DNA from: Microcystis viridis FACHB-1342
GTDB taxonomy: Bacteria > Cyanobacteriota > Cyanobacteriia > Cyanobacteriales > Microcystaceae
Reading direction: 5' to 3'
Assembly (NCBI RefSeq): GCF_014698335.1
Contig: NZ_JACJSV010000022.1
Coordinates: 1 to 57,522, forward strand
Length of the DNA: 57,522 bases
Below the pieces are notes generated by a model. The model did not search any database, was not told where the DNA came from, and saw nothing but the letters and a program-made list of their open reading frames with translations. Shown one piece after another: positions 34,991-42,611 of this stretch. The position numbers and the translations under genes were made by a program. Every line of letters starts with the position of its first letter. Position 1 is the first letter of the stretch.

Positions 34991-37078
34991 TCAATTATCT
35001 GATGGAAAGAAGGGATATATTTCATCTTCAAAAAGTTTTTGAATATCGGGGGAACTGTCGTTTACCAACTGCTGAAAATCCGATTTGACAGAAATATTGT
35101 AACTCACTTGACGGCGACCAATTTTGGGAAGCCAAGCCGTGTGCAAACTATAACCAAAATTTAAATCCTGATGTCTTAGCTTAGTCAAAGGACCTTGGGC
35201 GAGGTCCCCCCCATCAAAAATCCAAAATTCGCTACTACTAGGGGTAAAGACACTACAAATAATGTAACCCTCTGTAGAATTTTCTTCGCTGCCATAACGA
35301 GGAACAAACTGAGGAGAACTACCAATATATCCCCTAGGAAACTGATAAGAATCGGCAATCTTCAGGAAATCATCTGGGGTATGTAATCGAAACAGGGAAG
35401 ATGGAACGCCTTGTTTCGCTAAATTCAGTAAATCCTCCAAAGCCACTGCTCGGTAGGGGGTATCTTTATATAAATCATAGAGAAACTTTGTCATCGTTTC
35501 CTGCCAAAGTCCAAAGGAAATCCAGTAAATATTATCGAGTCGTTTGGGCTGCCTTCCTGATGATAACCGATCTCGGTAAGCGTATAAACCCGTTCCCCAA
35601 GTATAGGGAGATGAGTAGATAACATTTGATTGAATGACTTCTCCTCGGTTTCCATCAATTACATAGCGTCCCAAACGGCTAATATCCATCTCATTGGGTT
35701 CCATAGAATAAACCCGCTTGGCGATTGGATGATAGGGTGGGTAAGCCGATAAGTCATATTTACGAATCCACTCAGCCACATCCCAAGAAGCAATGTGAGC
35801 AACATGAAGCGTAATCTCTCCATCAGGATTTTCGTAATCAACCAAAAAGTGAGCGGCTGGTAAAGGAATGACGAGTTTTTTAGCGATGACAGTCACTTCT
35901 TTGTCAGAATAAGCAGGGTTTTGTCCTGCTTTCAAATCGCTACGGGAAACAATATAAATAGAGGAATTAGGCAGATTGGGAGATTCAAGTAATTCTCGGA
36001 GAGTTTCTTCGACTTTCTTATTATTTGGCAAGGGATTATTGAGCACCTGCTCTATCCCAGTAATGAAAGATGTATCCATTAAAATCACATAGTCTTTAGT
36101 GACACCAATTTGATGTATAGTTTGTTTAATTCTCACGGGTGAGCCACTGGGAAGTAGTAATTTCCAGCGTTCCAAATAACCTGTTCCATCCCAACGAATT
36201 AAATAGACAAAATCGCTAATATTTTCCCCAATTAATCTTAGCAATATCTCTATATTTTTTTGGATAACATCTTGTCCCAATTGAAGACTAAACCGCAGAA
36301 TATCTCGAATGATCCCAGCATCAAAAAAACCAATTACTGTGGAAACTAATTGGTAAATTTCCTCTGGTAGTTCCTCTAAGGCTAATATAGCAGGTAGTGT
36401 TTCCATAAAATTGATAATGGCTCTACCATAATTTACACTAAACATCTCGCCTGTATAAGCATCAAAAGCAGGATGGGCGGTACTCAGAATCGGCTTGAAG
36501 GGATATTTAGGCTTGTTAATCTCCGCTTGCCATTCTTGATTAGAGCCAACAGGTGTAACGACTTCAAGTGTTTCGGTATCTAGTTCATAGGGACGGCTTA
36601 CATCATAAGTCACCAGCAAACGGTCCAGGGATTCATCCGCTGATGGCATGGGTAAAAAGGCAGTATTTAGCTCATTACGAAAGCCAAGCGAATAAGAAAA
36701 GCGGACAATTCCATGATTGCGAAATCTATATTTTTCGTAGGGGCTTCCTAGTTGGGTTGCTTTATCTGCATAATAGTCTGCGGGTTTAACCAACCTTGTT
36801 TTAATTCTCGCTTCACCGGGCCGATCAAAATCGAGTCGGTAAATCATACCGTCGCCATTCAAAAATGAGTCTCCATCAGGAAAAGGGAGACCCCCAGAAT
36901 CAACCGTTCCTACTGGTGCGACCATAAAAAAATGACCCTGCAAGTCTTCTGGTAATTGCCCTTCAATCTCTAAGTTAAGCTCCGTGTGTTCACATCTATT
37001 CGCAGTCAGGATTGATTCTGGGATCAAGGGACAACCAGAAGGTAAGTTAGAACTATAATTATTGGGGTTTTCAGTCAT
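34991..37078 (-). CDS. Carotenoid oxygenase family protein
   Basis: A 695-residue protein of the carotenoid cleavage dioxygenase family, which use a non-heme iron held by four His in a seven-bladed propeller. Matching segments are [19 protein letters not shown] and [20 protein letters not shown] near the start; likely iron ligands are the His in [26 protein letters not shown] and YSLHTAWLP. It is longer than the typical 480-500 residues, with an insertion around residues 220-330. The substrate is unknown. It is followed after 26 bases by the giant kinase gene, so both may be one transcript. Confidence 0.85.
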   Translation of the reverse strand: MTENPNNYSSNLPSGCPLIPESILTANRCEHTELNLEIEGQLPEDLQGHFFMVAPVGTVDSGGLPFPDGDSFLNGDGMIYRLDFDRPGEARIKTRLVKPADYYADKATQLGSPYEKYRFRNHGIVRFSYSLGFRNELNTAFLPMPSADESLDRLLVTYDVSRPYELDTETLEVVTPVGSNQEWQAEINKPKYPFKPILSTAHPAFDAYTGEMFSVNYGRAIINFMETLPAILALEELPEEIYQLVSTVIGFFDAGIIRDILRFSLQLGQDVIQKNIEILLRLIGENISDFVYLIRWDGTGYLERWKLLLPSGSPVRIKQTIHQIGVTKDYVILMDTSFITGIEQVLNNPLPNNKKVEETLRELLESPNLPNSSIYIVSRSDLKAGQNPAYSDKEVTVIAKKLVIPLPAAHFLVDYENPDGEITLHVAHIASWDVAEWIRKYDLSAYPPYHPIAKRVYSMEPNEMDISRLGRYVIDGNRGEVIQSNVIYSSPYTWGTGLYAYRDRLSSGRQPKRLDNIYWISFGLWQETMTKFLYDLYKDTPYRAVALEDLLNLAKQGVPSSLFRLHTPDDFLKIADSYQFPRGYIGSSPQFVPRYGSEENSTEGYIICSVFTPSSSEFWIFDGGDLAQGPLTKLRHQDLNFGYSLHTAWLPKIGRRQVSYNISVKSDFQQLVNDSSPDIQKLFEDEIYPFFPSDN

Positions 37079-37153
37079 AATATCTTAATAATCTGAGATT
37101 GATAGGGAAAATACTTGGATTAAGTTCAACCTAATCTTATTCTTTATATCATA

Positions 37154-37972
37154 CTATAAATTTTTATACTCTTCGTCAAGCTTCCATAACCAATAGGGAA
37201 GCCAACCACACCCGGACTCTAGAAACGCCACTCTCAGCCTCCGATGACGTTCTAACACCCCCCCTTCAATTAAGGCTAACAGTGCCATCATTTGTTCCAT
37301 CGGGTGAGAACAAGCATGAAGCGCAAACCGACTATTAAATCGCTCTGCACCAGTGGTGGATAAGCGGCTATGAGTGCCTTCATGAATTCCTACAGCCATG
37401 TCCAAATCCTCGCAGGCCGTCCAAAAGGGTTCATAGGCTGGATCGCTCAAAATTCTGCCTTTAACGGGGTTAGGGCGCAAAAAAACCGCCTTCCAGCCCA
37501 AGTTTGCCATGCGGTGTAGCTCTTTTACCATGTCTTCGGGATCGTGTTGATTGACTGCAGCGACTCCTTTGAGTCTGGCCGGGTCATAGCTACAAAATTC
37601 TTCATATAACCATGTATTGTAAGCACGGACAAAAGCCCCCATCACTTCAGCAGGTAGGCTATCAATGGCAAATAACCACAGTCCGTAATTAGGATAAATA
37701 AAAGCCACATCTATGCCCATTTGTGTCATAGATTGAACATGGGACTCTGGGTTATAGCGATTGAGATAAGCATGGGGATGAGCTTGCATCATCTGCTTAT
37801 TCCCTTCTGCTTGGACTTGTGGGGAGATTTTTTGACTAATCGGTTCTCCTTTGATTTTCATGTCAGCAGAAGGATCAAATTCCCTAAATTTAGGTTCTAG
37901 GTATTGTCCCCACATTGCGGGGGGTTCAATGACATGGGAATCAGCATCAATAATTTTGTACCCGTTGAGCAT
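37154..37972 (-). CDS. Amidohydrolase family 2 protein, C-terminally truncated
   Basis: A 272-residue TIM-barrel metal hydrolase or decarboxylase of the ACMSD-like amidohydrolase group. The first metal site is IDADSHVIEPP (residues 8-18); GIHEGTHSRL carries a later histidine, and VAFLESGCGWLPYWLWKLDE is the usual second-last block. Family members normally continue about 80-100 residues with a block carrying a final metal-binding Asp. Here the protein stops directly after KLDEEYKNL, so that ligand is missing. It may be a pseudogene or altered enzyme. It lies 76 bases upstream of the carotenoid oxygenase gene. Confidence 0.75.
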   Translation of the reverse strand: MLNGYKIIDADSHVIEPPAMWGQYLEPKFREFDPSADMKIKGEPISQKISPQVQAEGNKQMMQAHPHAYLNRYNPESHVQSMTQMGIDVAFIYPNYGLWLFAIDSLPAEVMGAFVRAYNTWLYEEFCSYDPARLKGVAAVNQHDPEDMVKELHRMANLGWKAVFLRPNPVKGRILSDPAYEPFWTACEDLDMAVGIHEGTHSRLSTTGAERFNSRFALHACSHPMEQMMALLALIEGGVLERHRRLRVAFLESGCGWLPYWLWKLDEEYKNL

Positions 37973-38021
37973 AGAGGTTTTTTGGGAATTTTCTACCTAA
38001 ATTATATTTGATTGGGAAAAA

Positions 38022-38064
38022 GCGATCGCTTTTTTGCGGCTTTCTTTTCATCCCCTAAAACTGC
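38022..38064. repeat. 43-bp direct repeat, left copy
   Basis: GCGATCGCTTTTTTGCGGCT and the following TTCTTTTCATCCCCTAAAAC recur at 39464-39506 with three mismatches in 43 positions. The two copies are in the same orientation and bracket the brnTA and DUF4258 toxin-antitoxin genes. Confidence 0.85.
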
Positions 38065-38113
38065 CTGGATTGATTGGGTTAAACTTGATACAGCACTTTA
38101 TTAAACTTAACGA

Positions 38114-38218
38114 ATGGAAGCGATTGAATTTAAAATGATTCTTCATGATGGCACAGTTGTCATTCCCCCTGAATACCCCTCTAAGTGGGAAGGTAAGGCG
38201 ATCCGTGTGATACTCTGA
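38114..38218 (+). CDS. Short antitoxin-like peptide, probably a truncated gene
   Basis: A 34-codon frame, MEAIEFKMILHDGTVVIPPE and then YPSKWEGKAIRVIL. It resembles the first half of small antitoxins that start with an IELK-type strand and an IPPEY turn and end with RVILL. The usual C-terminal toxin-binding part is absent. It stands about 50 bases upstream of brnT, so it may be the remnant of another toxin-antitoxin pair. Confidence 0.4.
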   Translation: MEAIEFKMILHDGTVVIPPEYPSKWEGKAIRVIL

Positions 38219-38266
38219 AGGGGTTTTGAGCTTGACTCAACCTTCTAAGATACATATCATGTATGT

Positions 38267-38539
38267 ATAACATTTGAATATGATCCCAGAAAAGTAAAAA
38301 CCAACTGGCAAAAGCACGGTGTTTCCTTTGCAGAAGCTGAAATGGTGTTTTTTGATCCCCTCGCTATTCATGATCTTGATCCCGATTGTATAACAGAAGA
38401 ACGTTTTATTGCAATGGGGATGGGAAACATGGGATCACTATTAGTGGTTATTTATACTTTGCGAGGTGAAGTCATTCCCTTGATTTCCGCTCGTCGTGCT
38501 ACAAAACAAGAGAGAAAAACTTATGAGAAAGGAATATGA
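38267..38539 (+). CDS. brnT: BrnT-family ribonuclease toxin without a normal start codon
   Basis: The frame encodes the full BrnT fold: TFEYDPRKVKTNWQKHGVSF at the N-terminus, FFDPLAIHD, ERFIAMG and the RRATKQERKTYE end. BrnT is a RelE-like toxin that cleaves RNA and is neutralised by BrnA. The expected start position holds ATA (38267-38269), and no ATG, GTG or TTG occurs in frame between the upstream stop at 38246 and the internal ATG 38342, which would remove the N-terminal strand and the Lys-His region. So the gene is either inactivated at its start, translated from ATA, or expressed as a shortened protein. It overlaps brnA by 17 bases. Confidence 0.75.
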   Translation: MTFEYDPRKVKTNWQKHGVSFAEAEMVFFDPLAIHDLDPDCITEERFIAMGMGNMGSLLVVIYTLRGEVIPLISARRATKQERKTYEKGI

Positions 38540-38777
38540 TTTTTCTAAAGGAAAACGAGGGGCGCTCATTTCCTCTCAGGGAAAAACACGCATTACCATT
38601 TATCTAGATGATGAGATTCTAGCTTATTTTCGAGAACAGGCTGAAACCGCAGGAATGGGTTATCAAACCCTAATTAATGAGGCTTTAAAACAATATATCC
38701 AATCTCCTTCTGAGCGATCGCTCACTCAGTCCGATTTACGCCGTATTCTTCGGGAAGAATTATCAGCCCTCCAATAA
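38523..38777 (+). CDS. brnA: BrnA-family antitoxin
   Basis: An 84-residue antitoxin starting MRKEYDFSKGKRGALISSQG, the standard BrnA opening that binds BrnT, followed by a ribbon-helix-helix DNA-binding domain (KTRITIYLDDEILAYFREQA, residues 20-60). BrnA neutralises BrnT and represses the operon. The start codon lies inside the end of brnT, the usual overlap. A C-terminal helix with LREELSALQ closes the protein. Confidence 0.85.
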   Translation: MRKEYDFSKGKRGALISSQGKTRITIYLDDEILAYFREQAETAGMGYQTLINEALKQYIQSPSERSLTQSDLRRILREELSALQ

Positions 38778-38803
38778 TGTTGCTTGTGATAGTTAAAAGT
38801 TAG

Positions 38804-38842
38804 GCGATCGCTGTCTGTTTTCAAGGATTGCGATCGCTTTTT
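38804..38842 (+). terminator. Terminator whose stem is two HIP1 octamers
   Basis: GCGATCGC (38804-38811) and GCGATCGC (38830-38837) can pair to form an eight-base-pair GC-rich stem with an 18-base loop, followed by TTTTT. It ends the brnTA transcript. A near-identical copy lies at 39438-39477, on the far side of the DUF4258 pair. HIP1 palindromes are usually dispersed singly; here two of them create a terminator. Confidence 0.6.
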
Positions 38843-38865
38843 AATTTTTTCTTGTCAAAGTTTAG

Positions 38866-39081
38866 TTAAACGGTAAGAGGGGTAATTTTGTAAAGATGTG
38901 CTAAATTGGAAGCTTTTTGTAGATCACCTTGACGAAGGGCTTCTCGGACATCATCTAATTTTTGAGCGTCTTCTAATGATAAATAGGGCGACCATCCTTC
39001 GGGAGTCTCAATCAGTTCTACTTCCACTTCAGCCATGTACTCTCCAATGTGGATGAGTTTAATGTGAGGCTTTTTTGTCAT
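38866..39081 (-). CDS. Antitoxin-like partner of the DUF4258 protein
   Basis: A 71-residue acidic protein ([20 protein letters not shown] onward) with a strand-rich first half and a helical second half ([20 protein letters not shown]). Its start overlaps the stop of the DUF4258 gene by four bases, the spacing typical of toxin-antitoxin operons. Small proteins of this pattern are regularly found next to DUF4258 toxins. The antitoxin role is inferred from context. Confidence 0.65.
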   Translation of the reverse strand: MTKKPHIKLIHIGEYMAEVEVELIETPEGWSPYLSLEDAQKLDDVREALRQGDLQKASNLAHLYKITPLTV

Positions 39082-39404
39082 GGTTTTCTCCTTGTAAAAT
39101 CACTTGACCAACGTGCTGGATCAGGTCTATAGGCAGTGACTAGAACAGCAGGCGATTCGGTATTCTTGGCTATACCCCAAACCACATGAACGGGTTTACC
39201 CTGACTATCTTTCTGTAAGACTAGCACACAACGCCCTTTAGGATATTCCGGGTAATCTTCGAGAATGACAGCTTCTCTAATACCTGTTATCACATCCCTT
39301 ACCAGAATACCGTCATTTGCTAGTTCATCGTAGCCATGGGCTGATATTTTGACTTGCCCACGGGAAAGTAAAGCCAGAACTAATTGGAAGGTTATACTCA
39401 TCAT
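39078..39404 (-). CDS. DUF4258 domain protein, RelE-like toxin candidate
   Basis: A 108-residue basic protein with the DUF4258 pattern: [20 protein letters not shown] (helical pair after the first strand), [16 protein letters not shown], and the C-terminal [16 protein letters not shown]4258 proteins are related to RelE/ParE-type toxins and carry a conserved His and the YxPD end. It is the first gene of a two-gene operon with the small acidic protein. Toxicity is inferred, not shown. Confidence 0.75.
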   Translation of the reverse strand: MMSITFQLVLALLSRGQVKISAHGYDELANDGILVRDVITGIREAVILEDYPEYPKGRCVLVLQKDSQGKPVHVVWGIAKNTESPAVLVTAYRPDPARWSSDFTRRKP

Positions 39405-39437
39405 CTAATCATAGCATCTCTTTATTCAAGGAAGAAG

Positions 39438-39477
39438 GTGATCGCTGTCTGTTTTCAAGAATTGCGATCGCTTTTTT
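39438..39477 (+). terminator. Second copy of the HIP1-stem hairpin
   Basis: GTGATCGC (39438-39445) pairs with GCGATCGC (39464-39471) with one wobble, followed by TTTTTT. The 18-base loop is nearly identical to that at 38812-38829. It lies upstream of the DUF4258 operon, so no obvious rightward transcript needs it here; it looks like a duplicated module border. Confidence 0.5.
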
Positions 39478-39506
39478 GCTGCCTTCTTTTCATCCCCTAA
39501 AACCGC
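39464..39506. repeat. 43-bp direct repeat, right copy
   Basis: Matches 38022-38064 at 40 of 43 positions in the same orientation. Together they bracket about 1.4 kb that contains the two toxin-antitoxin operons. Confidence 0.85.
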
Positions 39507-39882
39507 TACAAGTCAGAGGGTAAAAGGGTTTTGAGGATTTTAGCCGAATGATTAATTCATTAGTTCTACTTTCAGGGATGAGGGAGTCATACCATAAAGT
39601 CACCCTTTGAATCTAATACAAATCTAATATAAATCTCATATAAAAGTTAATATTCTGCTCAAAAAAACCTATTAGAAAAGTATTAACTTTAGAGATTGCC
39701 ATTACTCAAAATAAAACTTATTCTGGTATCAAAGGTGATTGAACCAATCACTTTTAACCCCAAAGACAAGGCATTTTGCTTAAGGCATTATGGCTAACTC
39801 GAAAAATTCAGAAATGGATTTTTGAGAGTGTTTTAGGGGTAGAGAATTAATTGGCAACCAGTTAAAAAGAGGACTATCTATT

Positions 39883-40335
39883 ATGGGTGATTGGCAAATA
39901 CAATACCGTAATCTATCTTCTCAGGAAGTGATGATAACACATTATGGTGGAGTAACCCAAGCTGTAGTTGGCGAAATCAATCATGAGCCAGACCAAAAAC
40001 TAGGAGTTGGTGGATCGGACTACCTTTCTATGGATCAGAATGCGATGAAATTTATCGCAGATGGAGATATAGATTTCTACCAAGGTATTGTCGGAAAAGG
40101 ACAAACCTTGTGGGTTCGTATTCATGTTCCTATCCAAGTATTTGGAATTGGTACTTCACCTTATTGGTTTTATCTTATCAATAGGGGTGGTGATCCTGGG
40201 CTAGATTCGCCTTCATGGTCTCAGCATGATTCAGATACGGTAAATACAACTTTCGGTGAACTGATGGTTACGATGAGTCCGACTAAAAGTCATTCGACAA
40301 TTACAGTCAATGTTACTTTAGAGGATCAATCTTAG
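39883..40335 (+). CDS. Small beta-rich protein of unknown family, first gene of a three-gene cassette
   Basis: A 150-residue protein with no signal peptide and a pattern of alternating strands: WQIQYRNLSSQEVMITHY, then KFIADGDIDFYQG, then TLWVRIHVPIQVFGIGTSPY WFYL (residues 76-98), then STITVNVTLED at the end. Aromatic residues after a VP turn in the middle, and the overall size, faintly recall aegerolysin- or actinoporin-like beta sandwiches that bind lipid membranes, but the signature residues of neither are present. It precedes two paralogous helical proteins on the same strand. I do not recognise the family; membrane binding is only a hypothesis. Confidence 0.6.
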   Translation: MGDWQIQYRNLSSQEVMITHYGGVTQAVVGEINHEPDQKLGVGGSDYLSMDQNAMKFIADGDIDFYQGIVGKGQTLWVRIHVPIQVFGIGTSPYWFYLINRGGDPGLDSPSWSQHDSDTVNTTFGELMVTMSPTKSHSTITVNVTLEDQS

Positions 40336-40411
40336 CCTAATCACGTTTAACACTAAGCTCATTTGAGCTTAAATTTCACAGTACATTTCATCTAAAACAA
40401 GGAGAATTATC

Positions 40412-40942
40412 ATGGCATTTGAAGAGGAATTGTTCGATTCTGTTATTGAAGATGAAGAACTTATGGGAATAGCAAGAGAAGTAGAAGGATACGGAACCTT
40501 CTCAGAAGAAAGTATTGTAAGAGAAGAAGTAACTACTTTCACAGATCAAGTGCTATCGTCCGCCAAAACCTTCAAAGACTGGGTAGTTTCAAAATTGAAA
40601 GGGCTTACTCTCACTGATGTTGTTATGGTTGGTACTGGCGTTATTATGCTGTACGAATTCATTGAGAAGCAAGCTCAAAAATCCTCACAAAGTGGCAAAA
40701 TGATTGCCTTAAGTGAGGCAATTAAAGGGGCTAAACAGACCTTAGAAACTGATTACGACAGAACAATTGTCCAAGCGGCAAAAAAACAGCAATCAAATCC
40801 CAATTTTTCCACGTGGCCAAAAGAAGTTCAAGATACCATCACAAGTGAAGCAAACATGAATGGTGAAGTCTATTGGTTAGTGATTGGACCAAAAATCATG
40901 GAAGCAATGGCAACAATGCCTATCTATGATGCCTCTCATTAA
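40412..40942 (+). CDS. Helical protein of unknown family with a central hydrophobic segment (paralogue 1)
   Basis: A 176-residue protein. Residues 1-50 are strongly acidic, residues 66-85 form a hydrophobic helix (LTLTDVVMVGTGVIMLYEFI), and the C-terminal half is basic and amphipathic. It is clearly paralogous to the next gene: FK[DE]W at 54-57, PNFS at 130, YWL at 154 and PIY at 170 recur there with identical spacing in the C-terminal half. There is no signal peptide. An AAGGAGAA ribosome-binding site precedes the ATG. The acidic head and buried hydrophobic helix resemble soluble proteins that insert into membranes, but that is inference. Confidence 0.65.
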   Translation: MAFEEELFDSVIEDEELMGIAREVEGYGTFSEESIVREEVTTFTDQVLSSAKTFKDWVVSKLKGLTLTDVVMVGTGVIMLYEFIEKQAQKSSQSGKMIALSEAIKGAKQTLETDYDRTIVQAAKKQQSNPNFSTWPKEVQDTITSEANMNGEVYWLVIGPKIMEAMATMPIYDASH

Positions 40943-40976
40943 TCAGTGTGATAAAGGCGCATTAGCCTAACACAGA

Positions 40977-41009
40977 AGCGAGGAAACAGTTTCTTCACTT
41001 TTCCTCGCT
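40977..41009 (+). terminator. Hairpin between the two helical paralogues
   Basis: AGCGAGGAAA (40977-40986) is a perfect inverted repeat of TTTCCTCGCT (41000-41009) with a 13-base loop. No strong T run follows, so partial termination or an RNA-processing site that lowers expression of the third gene is more likely than a full stop. Confidence 0.55.
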
Positions 41010-41058
41010 CGTTAATTATTGTTTGTTGACTTTTGTACTTTCCTAAAAGGAGAAATTT

Positions 41059-41577
41059 ATGGAAGAACTATTTGCTGCCTTATTAGAGGTTATTGTTGAA
41101 GGTGATCTCATCGCGGAAGCTGCACTTTTTATCTCGGAAGATATTCTATCAGAAGTCGCATTTTCAATGGAAATGCTAGGGGAGGTTTATTCAACAATGG
41201 TTGAGTCCTTAAGTGTTTTCAAAGAATGGATGGTTACAACCTTTGAGTTAACAGAAGATGTCGTTAATGCCATGCTAGGACTTCAGATTATGTACAATAT
41301 GATCTATACCCATTATCAACAAGTTGCCAAAAGTGGCAGATGTATTTCTGTATCGGTAGCTCTCGAAGATATAGAAGCAACGTTGAAAAAAAATTTCATA
41401 CAGATGATTGAACTTGCCCGTAAACAGATAGCCCAACCAAATTTTAGCAAGTTACCAGCAGATATTCAGAAGCGTATTCGTGATATTGAGCATCAGGCAC
41501 CCATGCAATACTGGTTATCCGTAAAAATTGATATCATGCACTCTCTTATGAAGTTACCAATATACAGTCATAGCTAA
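41059..41577 (+). CDS. Helical protein of unknown family with a central hydrophobic segment (paralogue 2)
   Basis: A 172-residue paralogue of the preceding protein. Shared landmarks are FKEW at 54-57, a hydrophobic helix at about 64-84 (LTEDVVNAMLGLQIMYNMIY), PNFS at 127, YWL at 151 and PIY at 167. Its N-terminal 45 residues are more hydrophobic (LFAALLEVIVEGDLIAEAAL) than in paralogue 1, so the two are not interchangeable. It has its own AAAGGAGAA ribosome-binding site and follows a hairpin. Divergence with conserved spacing suggests that both copies are kept for a joint function. Confidence 0.65.
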   Translation: MEELFAALLEVIVEGDLIAEAALFISEDILSEVAFSMEMLGEVYSTMVESLSVFKEWMVTTFELTEDVVNAMLGLQIMYNMIYTHYQQVAKSGRCISVSVALEDIEATLKKNFIQMIELARKQIAQPNFSKLPADIQKRIRDIEHQAPMQYWLSVKIDIMHSLMKLPIYSHS

Positions 41578-41686
41578 ACACTTCCATATATTTCTGTGAC
41601 ATGAAATCTCAATTGACATCTCTAGAAAATACTCTAAGACTATTATTATGGATGTCTAATTAGATAAATATTTCACGATTTTCAGG

Positions 41687-41787
41687 ATTTATAGTCATTT
41701 CAGATAAGTCTGATACACTCTAGACCAGTTAAACCCTTATGAACTCTGGCATTGATATTCTTAATCTTAATTGAAATGACTATAAAA
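41687..41787. repeat. Short MITE-like inverted repeat flanked by TA
   Basis: TTATAGTCATTTCA (41689-41702) and TGAAATGACTATAA (41772-41785) are perfect 14-bp inverted repeats enclosing about 69 bases. If the ends are read as TAGTCATTTCA, both are flanked by TA, the target duplication of IS630/Tc1-type elements. The right end lies three bases before the ATG of the acetyltransferase gene. Confidence 0.65.
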
Positions 41788-41788
41788 G

Positions 41789-42355
41789 ATGAAAGAATCT
41801 AACAATTTGTATTCAATGGATAGAAATATTATAGGAAGTAGAGTTATTCTTGTTCGTCCTCATTTAGATTTTATAGATGAGTTTCTTGCTGCTGTTGAGT
41901 CTAGTAAATCGCTACACACTCCATGGGTGAAACCTCCTTCTACTAAAAACGAATTTATCGCTTATTTACAAAATACGGTTCGGCCATCTAGGGAATCTTT
42001 TTGGGTACGATCTACATTAGATTCAAGCCTCGTTGGTGTCATTGAAGTCCGAAGCATCTTACCTTCAGTTGATGACTCTGGAACTATTAGCTACTTTGCT
42101 TTTAATCCATGGTCGGGTTGCGGACTTATGCGAGAAGCTCTAACACATTTTATCACTTTTATTTTTAAAAGTCGGAAGCTGAGACGATTAATAGCTGATA
42201 TCGAAGCTGAAAATACAAATTCGCTAGGTCTTGTTTTTAGACTTGGCTTTCAGCAAGACGGAGATGTAACTAAATTACTTACAGATGGCTCATTTCGCAA
42301 CTATCAAAAATGGGTACTATACAGCGATGATTGGCTCAAAAGCATTGTAATCTAA
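41789..42355 (+). CDS. GNAT family N-acetyltransferase (RimJ/RimL-like)
   Basis: A 188-residue acetyltransferase similar to RimJ/RimL proteins that acetylate N-terminal or small-molecule amines. Matching blocks are IIGSRVILVRPHLDFIDEFL, the FWVRSTLDSSLVGVIEVRSI strand pair, YFAFNPWSGCGLMREALTHF (acetyl-CoA site, less glycine-rich than usual) and LIADIEAENTNSLGLVFRLG with the typical GF after it. ATG 41816 (MDRNIIGSRVILVRP) is an alternative start that fits the family better, because the first ATG sits directly behind a mobile repeat. Whether it serves the preceding cassette is unknown. Confidence 0.75.
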   Translation: MKESNNLYSMDRNIIGSRVILVRPHLDFIDEFLAAVESSKSLHTPWVKPPSTKNEFIAYLQNTVRPSRESFWVRSTLDSSLVGVIEVRSILPSVDDSGTISYFAFNPWSGCGLMREALTHFITFIFKSRKLRRLIADIEAENTNSLGLVFRLGFQQDGDVTKLLTDGSFRNYQKWVLYSDDWLKSIVI

Positions 42356-42420
42356 GGAGGCGCATAATTGCTGATTTTCTGACAAACATTAGTGCAATCA
42401 CCTGATCTTGTAGGTTGGGT

Positions 42421-42536
42421 TGAGGCAAATACCTACACCGCACCAACGTCCAAGACCCAGACCCTGTAAAGGAATGATTACTATTGTAGCTGATGACGAA
42501 GAACACTTGCAAGACTTTGCGGAGTATTTGCCTTGA
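42421..42536 (+). pseudogene. Phd-type antitoxin remnant
   Basis: The stretch GGCAAATACCTACACCGCAC through GTAGCTGATGACGAAGAACA is homologous to the 3' half of the intact antitoxin gene at 43831-44052 (GITIVADDEEH-type ending; here MITIVADDEEHLQDFAEYLP). The 5' half is missing and indels break the frame before the conserved tail. It is followed immediately by a VapC start fragment. Confidence 0.7.
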
Positions 42537-42595
42537 AATACTTACTTGATACTCATACTTTGCTTTGGTACACCCTTAAGAAGCTGATCTTGTAA
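42533..42595 (+). pseudogene. VapC PIN toxin, N-terminal remnant
   Basis: TTG 42533 opens a 20-codon frame LKYLLDTHTLLWYTLKKLIL, the first strand and first catalytic Asp of a PIN-domain toxin, which stops at TAA 42593. It overlaps the antitoxin remnant as in a real vapBC operon. The rest of the toxin has been deleted; the hepT copy A repeat begins six bases later, so the deletion may be linked to that insertion. Confidence 0.7.
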
Positions 42596-42611
42596 ATTGG
42601 GTTATCTTTAA

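Larger units (their letters stand above)
39405..39882. other. Intergenic region with repeat copies and no gene
   Basis: The left 110 bases hold the second copy of the HIP1 terminator (39438-39477) and of the 43-bp repeat (39464-39506). From 39510 to 39882 the sequence is AT-rich with stops in all frames; it should include the promoter of the three-gene cassette, but I find no clear -35/-10 pair. A short CTAATATAAATCTCATATAA stretch near 39625 is direct-repeat-like. Confidence 0.5.

Noticed and set aside
39883-40335. Firm assignment of the first cassette gene as an aegerolysin or actinoporin
   Set aside because: Only size, strand pattern and an aromatic VP turn fit; the diagnostic residues of those families are not visible, so it stays unassigned.
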